Origin: Rhodobacterales bacterium HKCCE2091
Lineage (GTDB): Bacteria > Pseudomonadota > Alphaproteobacteria > Rhodobacterales > Rhodobacteraceae
Length of the DNA: 64,000 nt
Direction: 5' to 3'
NCBI GenBank assembly: GCA_015689685.1
Contig: WVSL01000008.1
Coordinates: 92,964 to 156,963, forward strand
Both the position numbers and the translations under genes were made by a program. The number at the start of each line of letters is the position of its first letter. Position 1 is the stretch's first letter. Shown here one piece after another: positions 1 to 11,366 of this stretch. The notes below the pieces were generated by a model. The model was given only the letters and a program-made list of their open reading frames with translations. It made no database searches and was not told the origin of the DNA.

Positions 1-575
1 TGAACCGGGGCACGGTCGGCTTCCTGATGAACGAGTACCACGAGGACGACCTGATCGACCGGCTGGAGGCGGCGGAGGAGGCGGTGCTGAACCCGCTGCG
101 CATGACCGCCACCAAGGCCGACGGAACCCAGACCGAGGCGCTGGCGATCAACGAGGTGAGCCTGCTGCGGGCAGGGCCGCAGGCCGCGAAGCTCAGGATC
201 TGGATCGACGGGCGGCTCCGGATGGAGGAACTCGTCTGCGACGGGGTCATGGTCTCCACCCCCGCCGGGTCCACCGCCTACAACTATTCCGCCCACGGCC
301 CGATCTTGCCGATCGGGGCCGAGGTGCTGGCGATCACAGCCGTCGCCGCCTTCCGCCCTCGCCGCTGGCGCGGCGCGCTGGTGCCGAAGAGCGCCGAGGT
401 GCGGTTCGAGGTGATGAACCCGAAGAAGCGGCCGGTGATGGCCGATGCCGACAGCCGGTCGGTTCCGAACGTGGTCGAGGTCTCGATCCGGTCGGAGCCC
501 GACATCGCGCACCGGATCCTGTTCGACCCCGGCCACGGGCTGGAGGAACGGCTGATCCGGGAACAATTCGCCTGA
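1..575 (+). CDS. nadK: NAD kinase, C-terminal part (5' end outside window)
   Basis: NAD kinase phosphorylates NAD to NADP in the cytoplasm. The reading frame is already open at base 3 ([10 protein letters not shown]), so the true start lies upstream and the GGDG ATP-binding motif is not visible. The visible part carries the family block [11 protein letters not shown] (about base 268-300), which forms the NAD-binding pocket, and ends at a TGA at 573-575. The malic enzyme gene begins 12 bases later on the same strand, so the two probably share a transcript; both concern NADP supply. An in-frame ATG at 27 is internal to the conserved GFL-MN stretch and is not the start. Identification is confident from the two motifs. 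Confidence 0.93.
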   Translation, partial: NRGTVGFLMNEYHEDDLIDRLEAAEEAVLNPLRMTATKADGTQTEALAINEVSLLRAGPQAAKLRIWIDGRLRMEELVCDGVMVSTPAGSTAYNYSAHGPILPIGAEVLAITAVAAFRPRRWRGALVPKSAEVRFEVMNPKKRPVMADADSRSVPNVVEVSIRSEPDIAHRILFDPGHGLEERLIREQFA

Positions 576-586
576 AGGGGAGAGGC

Positions 587-2869
587 ATGGCCGACAGCAA
601 GGACCACCACAGCCTGCGCGACGCGGCGCTCGCCTACCACGAGCTGCCCCGGCCCGGAAAGCTGGAGATCCGGGCGACGAAGCCGCTGGCGAACGGGCGC
701 GACCTGGCGCTGGCCTATTCGCCGGGCGTGGCCGAGGCCTGCCTGGAGATCCGCGACGATCCCGCCAACGCGACCCGTTACACCGCGCGGGGAAACCTCG
801 TCGCGGTGGTGTCGAACGGGACGGCGGTGCTCGGGCTCGGGAACATCGGGGCGGCGGCGTCGAAGCCGGTGATGGAAGGCAAGGCGGTCCTGTTCAAGAA
901 GTTCGCCAACATCGACTGCTTCGACATCGAGGTGAACGAGGCCGACCCGGAAAAGCTGGCCGATATCGTCTGCGCGCTGGAGCCGACCTTCGGCGCGATC
1001 AACCTGGAGGACATCAAGGCGCCGGACTGCTTCGTGGTGGAGCGGCTCTGCCGCGAGCGGATGAACATCCCCGTCTTCCACGACGACCAGCACGGCACCG
1101 CGATCGTCGTGGGCGCGGCGGCGACCAACGCGCTGCGGGTGGCCGGCAAGGCGTTCGAGGACATCAAGGTGGTGTCGACCGGCGGCGGGGCGGCGGGGAT
1201 CGCCTGCCTCGACATGCTGCTGAAGCTCGGCGTCCGGCGCGAGAACGTCTGGCTCTGCGATCTGCACGGGCTGGTCCACGAGGGCCGGGCCGAGGACATG
1301 ACCCCGCAGAAGGCGGCCTATGCCCAACCCGGCGGGCCGCGCGGGCTGGCCGAGGTGATCGCGGGCGCGGACCTGTTCCTGGGCCTGTCGGGGCCGAACG
1401 TGCTGACGCCCGAGATGGTGTCGAAGATGGCCGATCCGCCGATCATCTTCGCGCTGGCCAACCCGAACCCCGAGATCATGCCGGACGACGCGCGTGCGGT
1501 CGCCCCGGACGCGATCATCGCCACCGGGCGGTCGGATTTTCCCAACCAGGTCAACAACGTGCTTTGTTTCCCGTTCATCTTCCGGGGCGCGCTGGATGTC
1601 GGTGCGACCACGATCAACGACGAGATGAAGATCGCCTGCGTGCAGGGGATCGCGGAACTGGCGCGGACCACCACGAGCGCCGAGGCGGCGGCGGCCTACC
1701 AGGGCGAGAAGCTGACCTTCGGGCGCGACTACCTGATCCCGAAGCCGTTCGATCCGCGCCTGATCGGCGTGGTGGCGAGCGCGGTGGCGGAGGCGGCGAT
1801 GGCCTCGGGCGTCGCGACGCGGCCGCTGCCGGACCTGTCGGTCTACCGCGAGACGCTGAACCAGTCGGTGTTCCGGTCGGCGCTCATCATGCGGCCGGTG
1901 TTCGACGTCGCCGCCACCGCCACGCGCCGGATCGTCTTTGCCGAGGGCGAGGACGAGCGCGTGCTCAGGGCCGCGCAGATGATGCTGGAGGAGATGACCG
2001 ACACGCCGATCCTGATCGGACGGCCCGAGGTGATCGAGGCGCGGGCCGAGCGGGCGGGGCTGAGGCCCGAGGTGGTGCAGCGGTTCGAATTGGTGAACCC
2101 TGAAAGCGACGCGCGTTACCGCGACTACTGGGGCACCTACCACGAGCTGATGCAGCGGCGTGGCGTGACCCCCGACCTCGCCCGCGCGGTGATGCGGACG
2201 AACACCACCGCCATCGGCGCGATCATGGTCTACCGGGAGGAGGCCGAGAGCCTGATCTGCGGCACCTTCGGCCAGTACCTGTGGCACCTGAACTACGTCC
2301 GCCAGATCCTCGCCCGGGACCACCTGCACCCGGTGGCGGCGCTGAGCCTGATGATCCTGGAGGAAGGGCCGCTCTTCGTCGCGGACACGCAGGTGCACCA
2401 GAACCCGACGCCGGAACAGGTGGTGGAGACGGTGATCGCCACCGCCCGCCATGTCCGCCGCTTCGGCATCACGCCGAAGATCGCGCTGTGTTCGGCGAGC
2501 CAGTTCGGCAACCTCGACAGCGAGAGCGGCCGCACGATGCGCGCGGCGATGGAGATGCTGGAGGACATGGAGCCCGACTTCGACTTCGAGGGCGAGATGC
2601 AGGTCGACAGCGCGCTCGACCCGGCGCTGCGGGCGCGGATCTTTCCCAATGCGCGGATGGAGGGGGCGGCGAACGCGCTGGTCTTCGCCTCGACCGACGC
2701 GGCGGGGGCGGTGCGCAACACGCTGAAGATGAAGGCGCGGGGGCTGGAGGTCGGGCCGATCCTGATGGGGATGGGCAACCGGGCGCATATCGTGACGCCG
2801 GCGATCACCACGCGCGGGCTTCTGAACATCTCCGCGCTGGCGGGTTCGCCGGTGTCGCATTACGGCTGA
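587..2869 (+). CDS. maeB: NADP-dependent malic enzyme with C-terminal phosphotransacetylase-like domain
   Basis: Oxidatively decarboxylates malate to pyruvate, producing NADPH. The 760-residue length is that of the MaeB hybrid family. Residues ~1-160 are the malic N-domain ([21 protein letters not shown]), followed by the divalent-metal motif FHDDQHGTA near residue 166 and a Rossmann NADP domain ([15 protein letters not shown]). Residues ~430-750 resemble phosphate acetyl/butyryltransferase ([17 protein letters not shown]). In this family the C-domain is usually regulatory (acetyl-CoA sensing) rather than catalytic; that is family knowledge, not visible here. The ATG at 587 follows GGGGAGAGGC. 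It lies downstream of nadK and before a strong hairpin at 2926-2952. Confidence 0.96.
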   Translation: MADSKDHHSLRDAALAYHELPRPGKLEIRATKPLANGRDLALAYSPGVAEACLEIRDDPANATRYTARGNLVAVVSNGTAVLGLGNIGAAASKPVMEGKAVLFKKFANIDCFDIEVNEADPEKLADIVCALEPTFGAINLEDIKAPDCFVVERLCRERMNIPVFHDDQHGTAIVVGAAATNALRVAGKAFEDIKVVSTGGGAAGIACLDMLLKLGVRRENVWLCDLHGLVHEGRAEDMTPQKAAYAQPGGPRGLAEVIAGADLFLGLSGPNVLTPEMVSKMADPPIIFALANPNPEIMPDDARAVAPDAIIATGRSDFPNQVNNVLCFPFIFRGALDVGATTINDEMKIACVQGIAELARTTTSAEAAAAYQGEKLTFGRDYLIPKPFDPRLIGVVASAVAEAAMASGVATRPLPDLSVYRETLNQSVFRSALIMRPVFDVAATATRRIVFAEGEDERVLRAAQMMLEEMTDTPILIGRPEVIEARAERAGLRPEVVQRFELVNPESDARYRDYWGTYHELMQRRGVTPDLARAVMRTNTTAIGAIMVYREEAESLICGTFGQYLWHLNYVRQILARDHLHPVAALSLMILEEGPLFVADTQVHQNPTPEQVVETVIATARHVRRFGITPKIALCSASQFGNLDSESGRTMRAAMEMLEDMEPDFDFEGEMQVDSALDPALRARIFPNARMEGAANALVFASTDAAGAVRNTLKMKARGLEVGPILMGMGNRAHIVTPAITTRGLLNISALAGSPVSHYG

Positions 2870-2925
2870 CGGTGGGGGCTGAGGGCGGGGTCTGAAGAGG
2901 GGCGCTGACGACGGGGAGGGCCGCG

Positions 2926-2952
2926 ACGGCCCCGGCGGATCACCGGGGCCGT
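2926..2952. terminator. Hairpin between maeB and the Lys-rich mini-gene
   Basis: A perfect 10-bp inverted repeat ACGGCCCCGG / CCGGGGCCGT with a 7-base loop sits between two convergent genes. It lacks a clear T-run on either side, so it is a plausible bidirectional transcript end rather than a textbook intrinsic terminator. Confidence 0.6.
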
Positions 2953-2959
2953 GCCTTCG

Positions 2960-3034
2960 TCACTTCGCCTTCTTGGTCGCCGGCTTGCCCTTGTCCGCCG
3001 GTTTCCCCTTGGTGTCCTTCTTCGTGTCGGCCAT
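2960..3034 (-). CDS. 24-residue Lys-rich mini-protein
   Basis: A very short open frame reading MADTKKDTKGKPADKGKP and ending ATKKAK. Nine of its 24 residues are Lys, and it has no hydrophobic stretch. The case for translation is the excellent Shine-Dalgarno AGGAGGAAGAGAC directly before the ATG (3032-3034) and the hairpin right after its stop. The composition resembles disordered, highly basic tails such as those of histone H1-like or ribosome-associated peptides, but no function can be assigned. It is convergent with maeB and divergent from prpE, so it forms its own transcription unit. A chance ORF is the alternative. Confidence 0.6.
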   Translation of the reverse strand: MADTKKDTKGKPADKGKPATKKAK

Positions 3035-3220
3035 GTCTCTTCCTCCTAGCCGGGCGGCGGGCACGGCGCCCGCCGCGATCTCAGCAGGCTCCAAACCGCG
3101 GAGGGTTGCAAGTGGTTCCCGCGGGCCGGGCGGCGATGCGGCAATATCACCAACTTGCGCGCGGGGCCGCTCAGGCGATAGAAAATTTCCCGGAACGCTG
3201 TCGAGGGAGGAGGACCCGGA

Positions 3221-5113
3221 ATGGGTTACGCGGAGGTCTACGAGCGGGCGAAATCGGACCCCTACGGGTTCTGGATGGACGCCGCCGACGCCATCGACTG
3301 GGACACCCCGCCGTCGAAGGCGCTGTTCGCCGACAACGCGCCGCTCTACGAGTGGTTTTCCGACGGCATGGTCAACACCTGCTGGAACGCGGTCGACCGC
3401 CACGTCGAGGCCGGCCACGGCGAGCGCATCGCCATCATCCACGACAGCCCCGTCACCCACACCCGCCGCGAGATCAGCTACGTCGAGCTGAGGAACCGTG
3501 TCGCCACGCTCGCCGGCGCGCTGCGCGCGAAGGGGGTGGAGAAGGGCGACACCGTCATCATCTACATGCCGATGATCCCCGAGGCGCTGGAGGCGATGCT
3601 CGCCTGCGCCCGGATCGGCGCGATCCACTCCGTCGTCTTCGGCGGCTTCGCGGCGAACGAACTTGCCGTCCGGGTCGACGACGCCAAGCCCAAGTGCATC
3701 ATCGCCGCCTCCTGCGGGATCGAGCCGGGGCGGATCGTCCATTACAAGCCGCTTCTCGACGGCGCGCTGGAGGCCGCGACGCACCAGCCGGACTTCTGCG
3801 TGATCTTCCAGCGCGAGCAGGAGGTCGCGAAGCTGACCGAGGGCCGGGACTTCAATTGGCACGGGTTCCAGTACGGCGTCGAGCCCGCCGATTGCGTGCC
3901 GGTCGAGGGCAACCACCCGGCCTACGTGCTCTATACCTCCGGCACCACCGGCCAGCCGAAGGGCGTTGTGCGGCACACGGCCGGGCATCTCGTCGCGCTC
4001 AACTGGTCGATGCGGAACATCTACGACATGAACCCCGGAGAGGTGTTCTGGGCCGCGTCGGACGTGGGATGGGTCGTGGGCCACAGCTACATCTGCTACG
4101 CGCCGCTCGTGTTCGGCTGCACCACCATCGTGTTCGAGGGCAAGCCCGTGGGCACCCCCGACGCCGGCACCTTCTGGCGCGTGATCCGCGACCACAAGGT
4201 GAAGTGCCTGTTCACCGCCCCGACCGCGTTCCGCGCCATCAAGCGCGAGGACCCGCGGGGCGAGCTGATCGGCAACTACGACATTTCCAGCCTCGAAACC
4301 CTGTTCCTCGCCGGCGAACGCGCGGACCCGGACACGATCACCTGGGCGCAGGACAAGCTCGGCGTGCCGGTGATCGACCACTGGTGGCAGACCGAGACCG
4401 GGTGGGCCATCGCGGCGAACCCGATGGGGATCGAGCCGCTGCCGGTGAAGCTCGGCTCGCCCTCGGTGCCGATGCCGGGCTACGACGTGCAGATCCTCGA
4501 CGAGGGCGGCCACCCGGTTCCCGATGGGGAGCTTGGCGCCATCGCGGTGAAGCTGCCGTTGCCGCCGGGCACGCTGCCGACGCTGTGGAACGCCGAGGCG
4601 CGGTACCGGAAGAGCTACCTCGAACACTTCCCCGGCTACTACGAGACCGGCGACGCCGGAATGAAGGACGAGGACGGCTATCTCTACATCATGGCGCGCA
4701 CCGACGACGTCATCAACGTGGCCGGCCACCGGCTGTCCACGGGCGCGATGGAGGAAGTGCTGGCCGCGCACCCCGATGTTGCAGAATGTGCGGTCATTGG
4801 GGCCTCAGACACCCTGAAAGGGCAGGTTCCGGTCGGATTTCTCTGCCTGAACTCCGGCACCACCGCCCCCGCCGAGAGCGTCGTGGCGGATTGCGTGAAG
4901 CTCGTGCGGGACCGGATCGGCCCGGTGGCCGCGTTCAAGCTGGCGGTCGTGGTCGACCGGCTGCCGAAGACGCGGTCGGGCAAGATCCTGCGCGGCACGA
5001 TGGTCAAGATCGCCGACGGCGAGGACTTCAAGCTGCCCGCCACCATCGACGATCCCGCGATCCTCGACGAGATCGGGGCGGCGCTGAAGTCGATCGGCTA
5101 TCCCGGCGCGTGA
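3221..5113 (+). CDS. prpE: Propionyl-CoA synthetase (ACS-type AMP-forming ligase)
   Basis: Activates propionate (and possibly acetate or acrylate) to its CoA thioester with ATP. The 630-residue protein aligns end to end with PrpE. It has the N-terminal FWMDAADAIDWD region, the AMP-binding P-loop YTSGTTGQPKGV near residue 237, the DHWWQTETGWAI motif around residue 385, YETGDAG, and the C-terminal catalytic lysine in PKTRSGKILRG near residue 585, a known site of regulatory acetylation in this family. The ATG at 3221 is preceded by GGGAGGAGGACCCGGA. The 186-bp upstream region holds GCAAGTGG (3108-3115) and CCAACTTGC (3150-3158) in inverted orientation, a possible regulator site. Confidence 0.93.
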   Translation: MGYAEVYERAKSDPYGFWMDAADAIDWDTPPSKALFADNAPLYEWFSDGMVNTCWNAVDRHVEAGHGERIAIIHDSPVTHTRREISYVELRNRVATLAGALRAKGVEKGDTVIIYMPMIPEALEAMLACARIGAIHSVVFGGFAANELAVRVDDAKPKCIIAASCGIEPGRIVHYKPLLDGALEAATHQPDFCVIFQREQEVAKLTEGRDFNWHGFQYGVEPADCVPVEGNHPAYVLYTSGTTGQPKGVVRHTAGHLVALNWSMRNIYDMNPGEVFWAASDVGWVVGHSYICYAPLVFGCTTIVFEGKPVGTPDAGTFWRVIRDHKVKCLFTAPTAFRAIKREDPRGELIGNYDISSLETLFLAGERADPDTITWAQDKLGVPVIDHWWQTETGWAIAANPMGIEPLPVKLGSPSVPMPGYDVQILDEGGHPVPDGELGAIAVKLPLPPGTLPTLWNAEARYRKSYLEHFPGYYETGDAGMKDEDGYLYIMARTDDVINVAGHRLSTGAMEEVLAAHPDVAECAVIGASDTLKGQVPVGFLCLNSGTTAPAESVVADCVKLVRDRIGPVAAFKLAVVVDRLPKTRSGKILRGTMVKIADGEDFKLPATIDDPAILDEIGAALKSIGYPGA

Positions 5114-5205
5114 CGGCGGCGGGCGCACGCAACCCGCCCCGCGCGCCCTTGCGCTTCGCCCCCGCCCGAACCAGACTGGCGGGGTCCATCGCTGCCGGAG
5201 GGCCC

Positions 5206-5598
5206 ATGTCGCTCGTCGATGACGCCGCGCGCGTCCGTGTCAACGCCTATGCCCCCTTTTCCAACTTCAAGGTCGGTGCCGCGATCCGCTCGGTCGAGGG
5301 CAGGCTGCATCTCGGCGTGAACGTCGAGAACGTGGCCTATCCCGAGGGCACCTGCGCCGAGGCCGGCGCCATCGCCGCGATGATCGCGGCGGGCGACAGC
5401 CGGATCGCCGAGGTCGCGGTGATCGCCGACAGCCCCGACCCGGTCCCGCCCTGCGGCGGCTGCCGTCAGAAGCTGGCGGAGTTCGCGGACGGGGACGTCG
5501 CCGTGACGCTGGCGACCACCGGCGGCGCGACCCTGAAGACAACCGTGGCCGACCTGCTTCCCGGCGCCTTCGTGGCCGGTCACATGGCCAACAGCTGA
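5206..5598 (+). CDS. cdd: Cytidine deaminase
   Basis: Deaminates cytidine and deoxycytidine to uridine and deoxyuridine. The 130-residue protein is the compact homotetrameric type. The zinc site is visible as C50-A-E52 (CAEAGAIA) and P-C83-G-G-C86 (PPCGGCRQ); E52 is the catalytic acid/base. YAPFSNFKVGAA near the N-terminus is the substrate-binding block of the family. It is the first gene of the nucleoside catabolism operon, with only 5 bases before deoA. The start at 5206 (GCCGGAGGGCCC ATG) gives the expected family length; upstream in-frame sequence reads through prpE and is not coding in this frame. Confidence 0.95.
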   Translation: MSLVDDAARVRVNAYAPFSNFKVGAAIRSVEGRLHLGVNVENVAYPEGTCAEAGAIAAMIAAGDSRIAEVAVIADSPDPVPPCGGCRQKLAEFADGDVAVTLATTGGATLKTTVADLLPGAFVAGHMANS

Positions 5599-5603
5599 CC
5601 GCG

Positions 5604-6907
5604 ATGCGACCGGCCGACATCCTTGCGCGGCTCCGCCGGGGGGAACAGCCCACGGCGAAGGAGATCGCGTGGTTCGCGGCCGAGATCGCGGGTGGCGGCG
5701 TCAGCGATGCGCAGGCCGGGGCCTTCGCGATGGCGGTCTGCCTGCGCGGGCTCGGCCCCGAGGGGCGGGTGGCGCTGACCCACGCGATGCGCGACAGCGG
5801 CCAGCGGCTGCGGTGGGACCTGGACGGGCCGGTGCTGGACAAACATTCGACCGGCGGTGTCGGCGACTGCACCTCGCTGATCCTCGCCCCCGCGCTCGCC
5901 GCCTGCGGCGCCTACGTCCCGATGATCTCGGGCCGGGGGCTCGGCCATACCGGCGGGACGCTCGACAAGCTGGAATCGATCCCGGGATACCGCACCGGGG
6001 TTTCGGTAGAGGACCTGCAGGAGGTCGTCGCGGATATCGGCTGCGCCATCGTGGGCGCGAGCGCCGACATCGCGCCCGCCGACAAGCGGCTCTACGCGAT
6101 CCGCGACGTGACCGGGACCGTGGGATCCATCGACCTGATCACCGCGTCGATCCTGTCGAAGAAGCTCGCCGCCGGGCTGGAGGCGCTGGTCCTGGACGTC
6201 AAGACGGGATCAGGCGCGATCATGGACGACCGGGCGGAATCGCTGTCGCTGGCGCAATCGCTGGTGGACACGGCGCAGGGCGCGGGCTGCATGACCTCGG
6301 CGCTGGTGACGGACATGAGCCAGCCGCTGGCCCCTGCGGCGGGGAACGCGCTGGAGGTCATTGCCGCGATGGAGGTGCTGGCGGGCGAGGGCGGGACCGC
6401 GCTCAGGCGGCTGTCGGTGGCGCTCGGCGGCGAGGTGCTGGCGCAGGGCGGGCTGGCGGCGGACGCGCGCGACGGCGAGGCGCGGATCGACCGCGCCATC
6501 GCCGAGGGTCACGCGGCGGAGGTGTTCGGGGAAATGGTCGCGGCGCTCGGCGGTCCGGGCGACTTCGTGGAACGCTGGCGCGACCGGCTGCCCGCGGCCG
6601 CGGCAATGGTCGACCTGGCCCCGGTGACGCCGGGCTACGTCGCCGCCATCGACACCCGCGCGCTCGGCGAGGCGGTGGTGACGCTCGGCGGCGGGCGGCG
6701 GCGGGAAGGCGACCGGATCGACCCCGGCGTGGGGCTCGCGGACATCGCGGCCATCGGCGACGAGGTCGACCGGGCACGGCCGCTCCTGCGGATCCACGCG
6801 GCGTCGGAGGACGCGGCGCGCGCGATCTCGGCGGACCTGCGCGCGGCCTTCACGCTTTCCGGGACCGCGCCGCCGGTGCCGGACCTGATCCACGAGAGGA
6901 TCGGCTG

Positions 6908-6908
<1 letters not shown>
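5604..6908 (+). CDS. deoA: Thymidine phosphorylase
   Basis: Phosphorolyses thymidine or deoxyuridine to base plus 2-deoxyribose-1-phosphate. At 434 residues it matches the DeoA/Pdp family. The phosphate-binding signature appears as DKHSTGGVGDCTSL near residue 82, followed by ISGRGLGHTGGTLDKLESIPG around residues 112-132 and the conserved DVKTGSGA near residue 197. The start sits 5 bases after cdd and the stop overlaps the deoB start as TGATG, indicating translational coupling. Its product is the substrate of DeoB. Confidence 0.95.
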
Positions 6909-8112
<1,204 letters not shown>

Positions 8113-8116
<4 letters not shown>

Positions 8117-9099
8117 GCATGGCCGAACTGCCGAAGATCGAGCTTCACCTGCACCTCGAAGGCGCCGCGCCGCCGGACTTCATCCGCCGCCTCGCGGGGG
8201 AGCAGAAGCGGACGCTGCACGGCGTCTTCGCCGAGGACGGCAGCTACGCCTACAGGGATTTCAACCACTTCCTCAGGGTCTACGAGGAGGCCACGAGCGT
8301 TCTCGTCGGCCCCGATCACTACGGCCGCCTCGTCACCGCGGTCTGCGAGACGCTGGCCGAGCACGGGGTGGTCTACGCCGAGACCTTCGTCTCGCCCGAT
8401 TTCTGCGGCGGCGGCGATCTCGCGGCGTGGCGGGACTACCTGCACGCGATGGAGGAAGCCGCCGACCGGGCCGAGGCCGCGCTCGGCGTCACCTTGCGCG
8501 GCATCGTCACCCCGATCCGCCATTTCGGGCCGGAGCGGTCGAAGGCCCCCGCCATCTGCGCCGCCGAAACCGCGGGCCGCTTCGTCCGCGGCATCGGGCT
8601 CGCGGGGGACGAGATGCAGTTCCACCCGCGCGATTTCCTCTGGGCCTTCGACTGCGCCCGCGAGGCCGGTCTGCACACCACCGCCCATGCCGGGGAGTGG
8701 GGCGGGGCGAAGTCCGTGCGCGACGCGCTGGAGGCGCTGTCGCCCGAACGGATCGGCCACGGCGTGCAGGCGATCGAGGACCTGGCGCTGGTCGATCACC
8801 TCGCCGAAACCGGGACGGTGCTGGAATGCTGTCCGGGGTCCAACGTGTTCCTCGGCGTGTTCCCCTCGCTGCCGAAACACCCGGTGGAGCGGCTCAGAGA
8901 ACGCGGCGTGAAGGTCACGATATCCACAGACGATCCACCGTTTTTCCACACGACGATGTCCCGCGAATATGCTGATCTCGAACGCGTTTTCGGGTGGGAT
9001 GAGGAAATTTTCGCAGAGGTGAACCGCACCGCGCTGGCGGCCGCGTTCTGCGACGAGGACACCCGCGCGGCGGTCGCGAAGAAGCTGGAGACCACATGA
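8113..9099 (+). CDS. add: Adenosine deaminase
   Basis: Hydrolytically deaminates adenosine or deoxyadenosine to inosine or deoxyinosine. The metal site starts with [11 protein letters not shown] (H12, H14 from the GTG start); HAGEWGG supplies the third zinc His, HGVQAIED the catalytic His, and STDDP the metal Asp. Length 328 is normal. The GTG at 8113 overlaps the deoB stop; an ATG at 8119, two codons later, is the alternative start and changes nothing functionally. A patch near 8930-9020 is visibly more AT-rich than its surroundings. A related adenine deaminase or ADA-like enzyme cannot be ruled out by eye, but the operon context supports adenosine. Confidence 0.92.
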
Positions 9100-9728
9100 C
9101 CGAGAACCTGACCATCGTCGACCACCCCCTGATCCAGCACAAGCTGACGCTGATGCGCCGGGCCGAGACGCCGACGGTCGTGTTCCGGCAGCTCCTGCGG
9201 GAGATCGCGCACCTGCTCGCCTACGAGGTCACGCGCGACCTGCCGATGACCACGACGCGGATCGAGACGCCGCTGACCGAGATGGACGCCCCGGTCCTGG
9301 CGGGCAAGAAGCTCGCGCTGATCTCGATCCTGCGGGCCGGGCAGGGGCTTCTCGACGGTATCCTCGACCTGATCCCGTCGGCCCGCGTCGGCTTCGTCGG
9401 GCTCTACCGGGACGAGGCGACGCTGAAGCCGGTGCAGTACTACTTCAAGGTGCCCGAGGACCTGTCCGACCGGGTGGTGATCGCGGTCGACCCGATGCTC
9501 GCGACCGGGAACTCTTCCGCCGCCGCGATCGACCTGCTGAAACAGGCCGGGGCGACGAACATCCGGTTCCTCTGCCTGCTGGCCGCGCCCGAGGGCGTCG
9601 CGCGGATGGCCGAGGCGCATCCCGACGTGCCGGTCGTCACCGCCGCATTGGATTCGCATCTGAACGAGAAAGGGTATATCGTTCCGGGGCTTGGCGATGC
9701 CGGCGACCGGATGTTCGGAACCAAGTGA
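9096..9728 (+). CDS. upp: Uracil phosphoribosyltransferase
   Basis: Converts uracil plus PRPP to UMP, salvaging the base released by the upstream enzymes. The 210-residue length and the PRPP-binding motif [16 protein letters not shown] (around residues 130-145) are diagnostic. The N-terminal [15 protein letters not shown] is the family opening, and [14 protein letters not shown] is the conserved C-terminal uracil-binding end. The ATG overlaps the add stop (ATGA). It is the last gene of the cdd-deoA-deoB-add-upp run. Confidence 0.97.
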   Translation: MTENLTIVDHPLIQHKLTLMRRAETPTVVFRQLLREIAHLLAYEVTRDLPMTTTRIETPLTEMDAPVLAGKKLALISILRAGQGLLDGILDLIPSARVGFVGLYRDEATLKPVQYYFKVPEDLSDRVVIAVDPMLATGNSSAAAIDLLKQAGATNIRFLCLLAAPEGVARMAEAHPDVPVVTAALDSHLNEKGYIVPGLGDAGDRMFGTK

Positions 9729-9756
9729 GCCGGCTGCCACCGGCGGGGGAGTTGTG

Positions 9757-10257
9757 ATGAAACCTGTTCTGGCCGCTCTGGCCCTTGCCTTCTGTGCCGC
9801 GCAGCCCGCGGCCGCCGACGGGCCGCTGCACGTCACCATGTCGTCCCACGGCACGCGCGTCGTCGACAACATCCTCGTGCCCTACGGCTACCGCCCGGCC
9901 TGGACCGACGGCCGCGTCAACTTCGACCGCGGGCCGCGCACGGTCGCGGGCGATGCCGCGATGGCGCGGATCTGGACCGACGGGGTGCCGCGCGCGCTCG
10001 CGACCGCCCACAACCCCGGCCCGCCGCTCGCGCCCGCGGGCGCGCTGCACGTGGAGGCCGGCCGCTACCACGCGCTCGACCAGGCCGAGGCCGCCGCGGC
10101 GGCGCTGCAGGTCAGGGGCGGTGGCGTCCGGATCGCGCAGGGCACGGTGACGGGCCAGTACCGGGTGCTGATCGGGCCGTTCGACAGCCTCGTGGAGGCC
10201 AACGCCGCGCTGGCCTCGGCCCGCGCGCAGGGCCTGACCCCGGCCGCGATCCGCTAA
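9757..10257 (+). CDS. Secreted SPOR-domain protein
   Basis: A 166-residue exported protein. Residues 1-22 form a signal peptide (MKPVLAALALAFCAAQPAAA). The last ~70 residues look like a SPOR domain (GRYHALDQAEAAAAAL then QYRVLIGPFDSLVEANAAL), a fold that binds denuded septal peptidoglycan. The middle part (residues 25-95) is unrecognised. The ATG at 9757 follows GGGGGAG; an adjacent GTG at 9754 is a less likely start. It is 28 bases downstream of upp and may be read through from it. Its stop overlaps the stop of the convergent gene by four bases, so there is no terminator between them. A role at the division site is inference from the SPOR fold. Confidence 0.75.
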   Translation: MKPVLAALALAFCAAQPAAADGPLHVTMSSHGTRVVDNILVPYGYRPAWTDGRVNFDRGPRTVAGDAAMARIWTDGVPRALATAHNPGPPLAPAGALHVEAGRYHALDQAEAAAAALQVRGGGVRIAQGTVTGQYRVLIGPFDSLVEANAALASARAQGLTPAAIR

Positions 10258-11270
10258 CCGCCGCAGATTTCCTGCAGCGCGACCCAGGCGTTGTCCGCGA
10301 GCAGCGGAGAGCGCAGGCGGCCGCGCATCGGGTCGGCCTCGATCAGGCCGAGCGTGGTCTCGCCCGAGATGTCGAGCGCGTAGGCATAGGGCTGCGACGA
10401 GATCCCGGCCTCCCCGAACCGGGCCAGGAGCGCGGCGTCGGCGACATCGACCGGGCGGTCGGCAAGGACGCCGCGGGCGTAGTCCTGCAGGTCGGCCGCG
10501 CTGACCGCGCCCGTGGTCAGGAGCCGGAGCGTCGCCATCACCCCGGCCTCCTGCAGCAGTTCCAGCACCGGGTCTGAGTCGCGGCGGCGCAGGTCCTCGG
10601 CCAGCAGGTAGCCGGCCAGAACCTCGGGCGTCTCGTGGTTCTCCACCAGCCCCCGGTCGACGAACAGGATGCGCCCCGGCAGGTGCCCGGTTCCGGCCAC
10701 GGCGCTCGGCAGGACGACGATGCGCGGCGCGTCGTCGCCGAAGGTACGCCGCCCGAGCCGCGCCAGCGCCGCCGCCCCGTCCTCGGTGACGCAGGGCCGG
10801 CCCGAGAGATCGGCCATCTCCGCCAGCACCTGCCGGCCGAGATCGGCGCGCTTCGCATCGGGGAGGAGGCTCGCGGTCTGCCGCATCAGCGCACCGGGCA
10901 GCCAGAAGATGCCGAGTCCGAGCAGGAAGGCGAGCGCCAGCGCGACGAGGCCGTGGCGCAGGCGCCCGGGATGGGGCCGCGCCTGTTCGATCGCGCCGCG
11001 CAGCTTCTCGATCGCGGCGACCATGTCGGGCTCCGCGATTTCCAGCGTCTCGTCGGCGTCGGGCGAGGGCGCGTAGACCGCCGGCGTCTCGCCGGGGTTC
11101 AGCCGTTCCACCGCGGGCAGCGACCAGTGCGACAGCGCGGTATCGGACAGGGTGGAGATCACCAGCGTCGCGTCGCCGAGCGAGACCATGACCTCGCGGC
11201 GCTGTTCGTCCGGCCGCCCGCGCCAGAGCGCGGTCGCCTCGAGCCGCTGGTATTCTCGGAGCGCCGTCAT
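10254..11270 (-). CDS. Membrane-anchored M48-like protein lacking the HExxH zinc site
   Basis: A 338-residue protein with one clear transmembrane segment at residues ~107-126 (LVALALAFLLGLGIFWLPG), a cytoplasmic-looking N-terminal half and a C-terminal domain. Residues ~183-235 follow the pattern of M48 metallopeptidases (BepA/HtpX type): IVVLPSAVAGTGHLPG, ILFVDRGLV, then a helix at the position where M48 enzymes carry HExxH. Here that helix reads PEVLAGYLLAEDLRRRDSDP, with no zinc-binding His pair. It may be a pseudo-peptidase, perhaps a chaperone or adaptor; this is inference. It is monocistronic and convergent with the SPOR gene. No alternative family is recognised. Confidence 0.7.
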   Translation of the reverse strand: MTALREYQRLEATALWRGRPDEQRREVMVSLGDATLVISTLSDTALSHWSLPAVERLNPGETPAVYAPSPDADETLEIAEPDMVAAIEKLRGAIEQARPHPGRLRHGLVALALAFLLGLGIFWLPGALMRQTASLLPDAKRADLGRQVLAEMADLSGRPCVTEDGAAALARLGRRTFGDDAPRIVVLPSAVAGTGHLPGRILFVDRGLVENHETPEVLAGYLLAEDLRRRDSDPVLELLQEAGVMATLRLLTTGAVSAADLQDYARGVLADRPVDVADAALLARFGEAGISSQPYAYALDISGETTLGLIEADPMRGRLRSPLLADNAWVALQEICGG

Positions 11271-11366
11271 GCGCGGGGATGCGTTCGCTGCTCTTGTCGT
11301 TGTTTCGGCCGAAGATAGCCGATGGCGGGAAATCGCTCAACGCCGCAGAACGGCGCGCGTCCCCGG

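Noticed and set aside
284..2860. Very long antisense open frame opposite maeB
   Set aside because: High GC makes stop codons rare on the opposite strand; the translation is His/Arg-rich without any family motif, while maeB on the plus strand is unmistakable.
3106..3158. GCAAGTGG / CCAACTTGC inverted repeat upstream of prpE as a short-chain acyl-CoA regulator site
   Set aside because: Arms are imperfect and 34 bases apart; too weak to call an operator, so only mentioned in the prpE entry.
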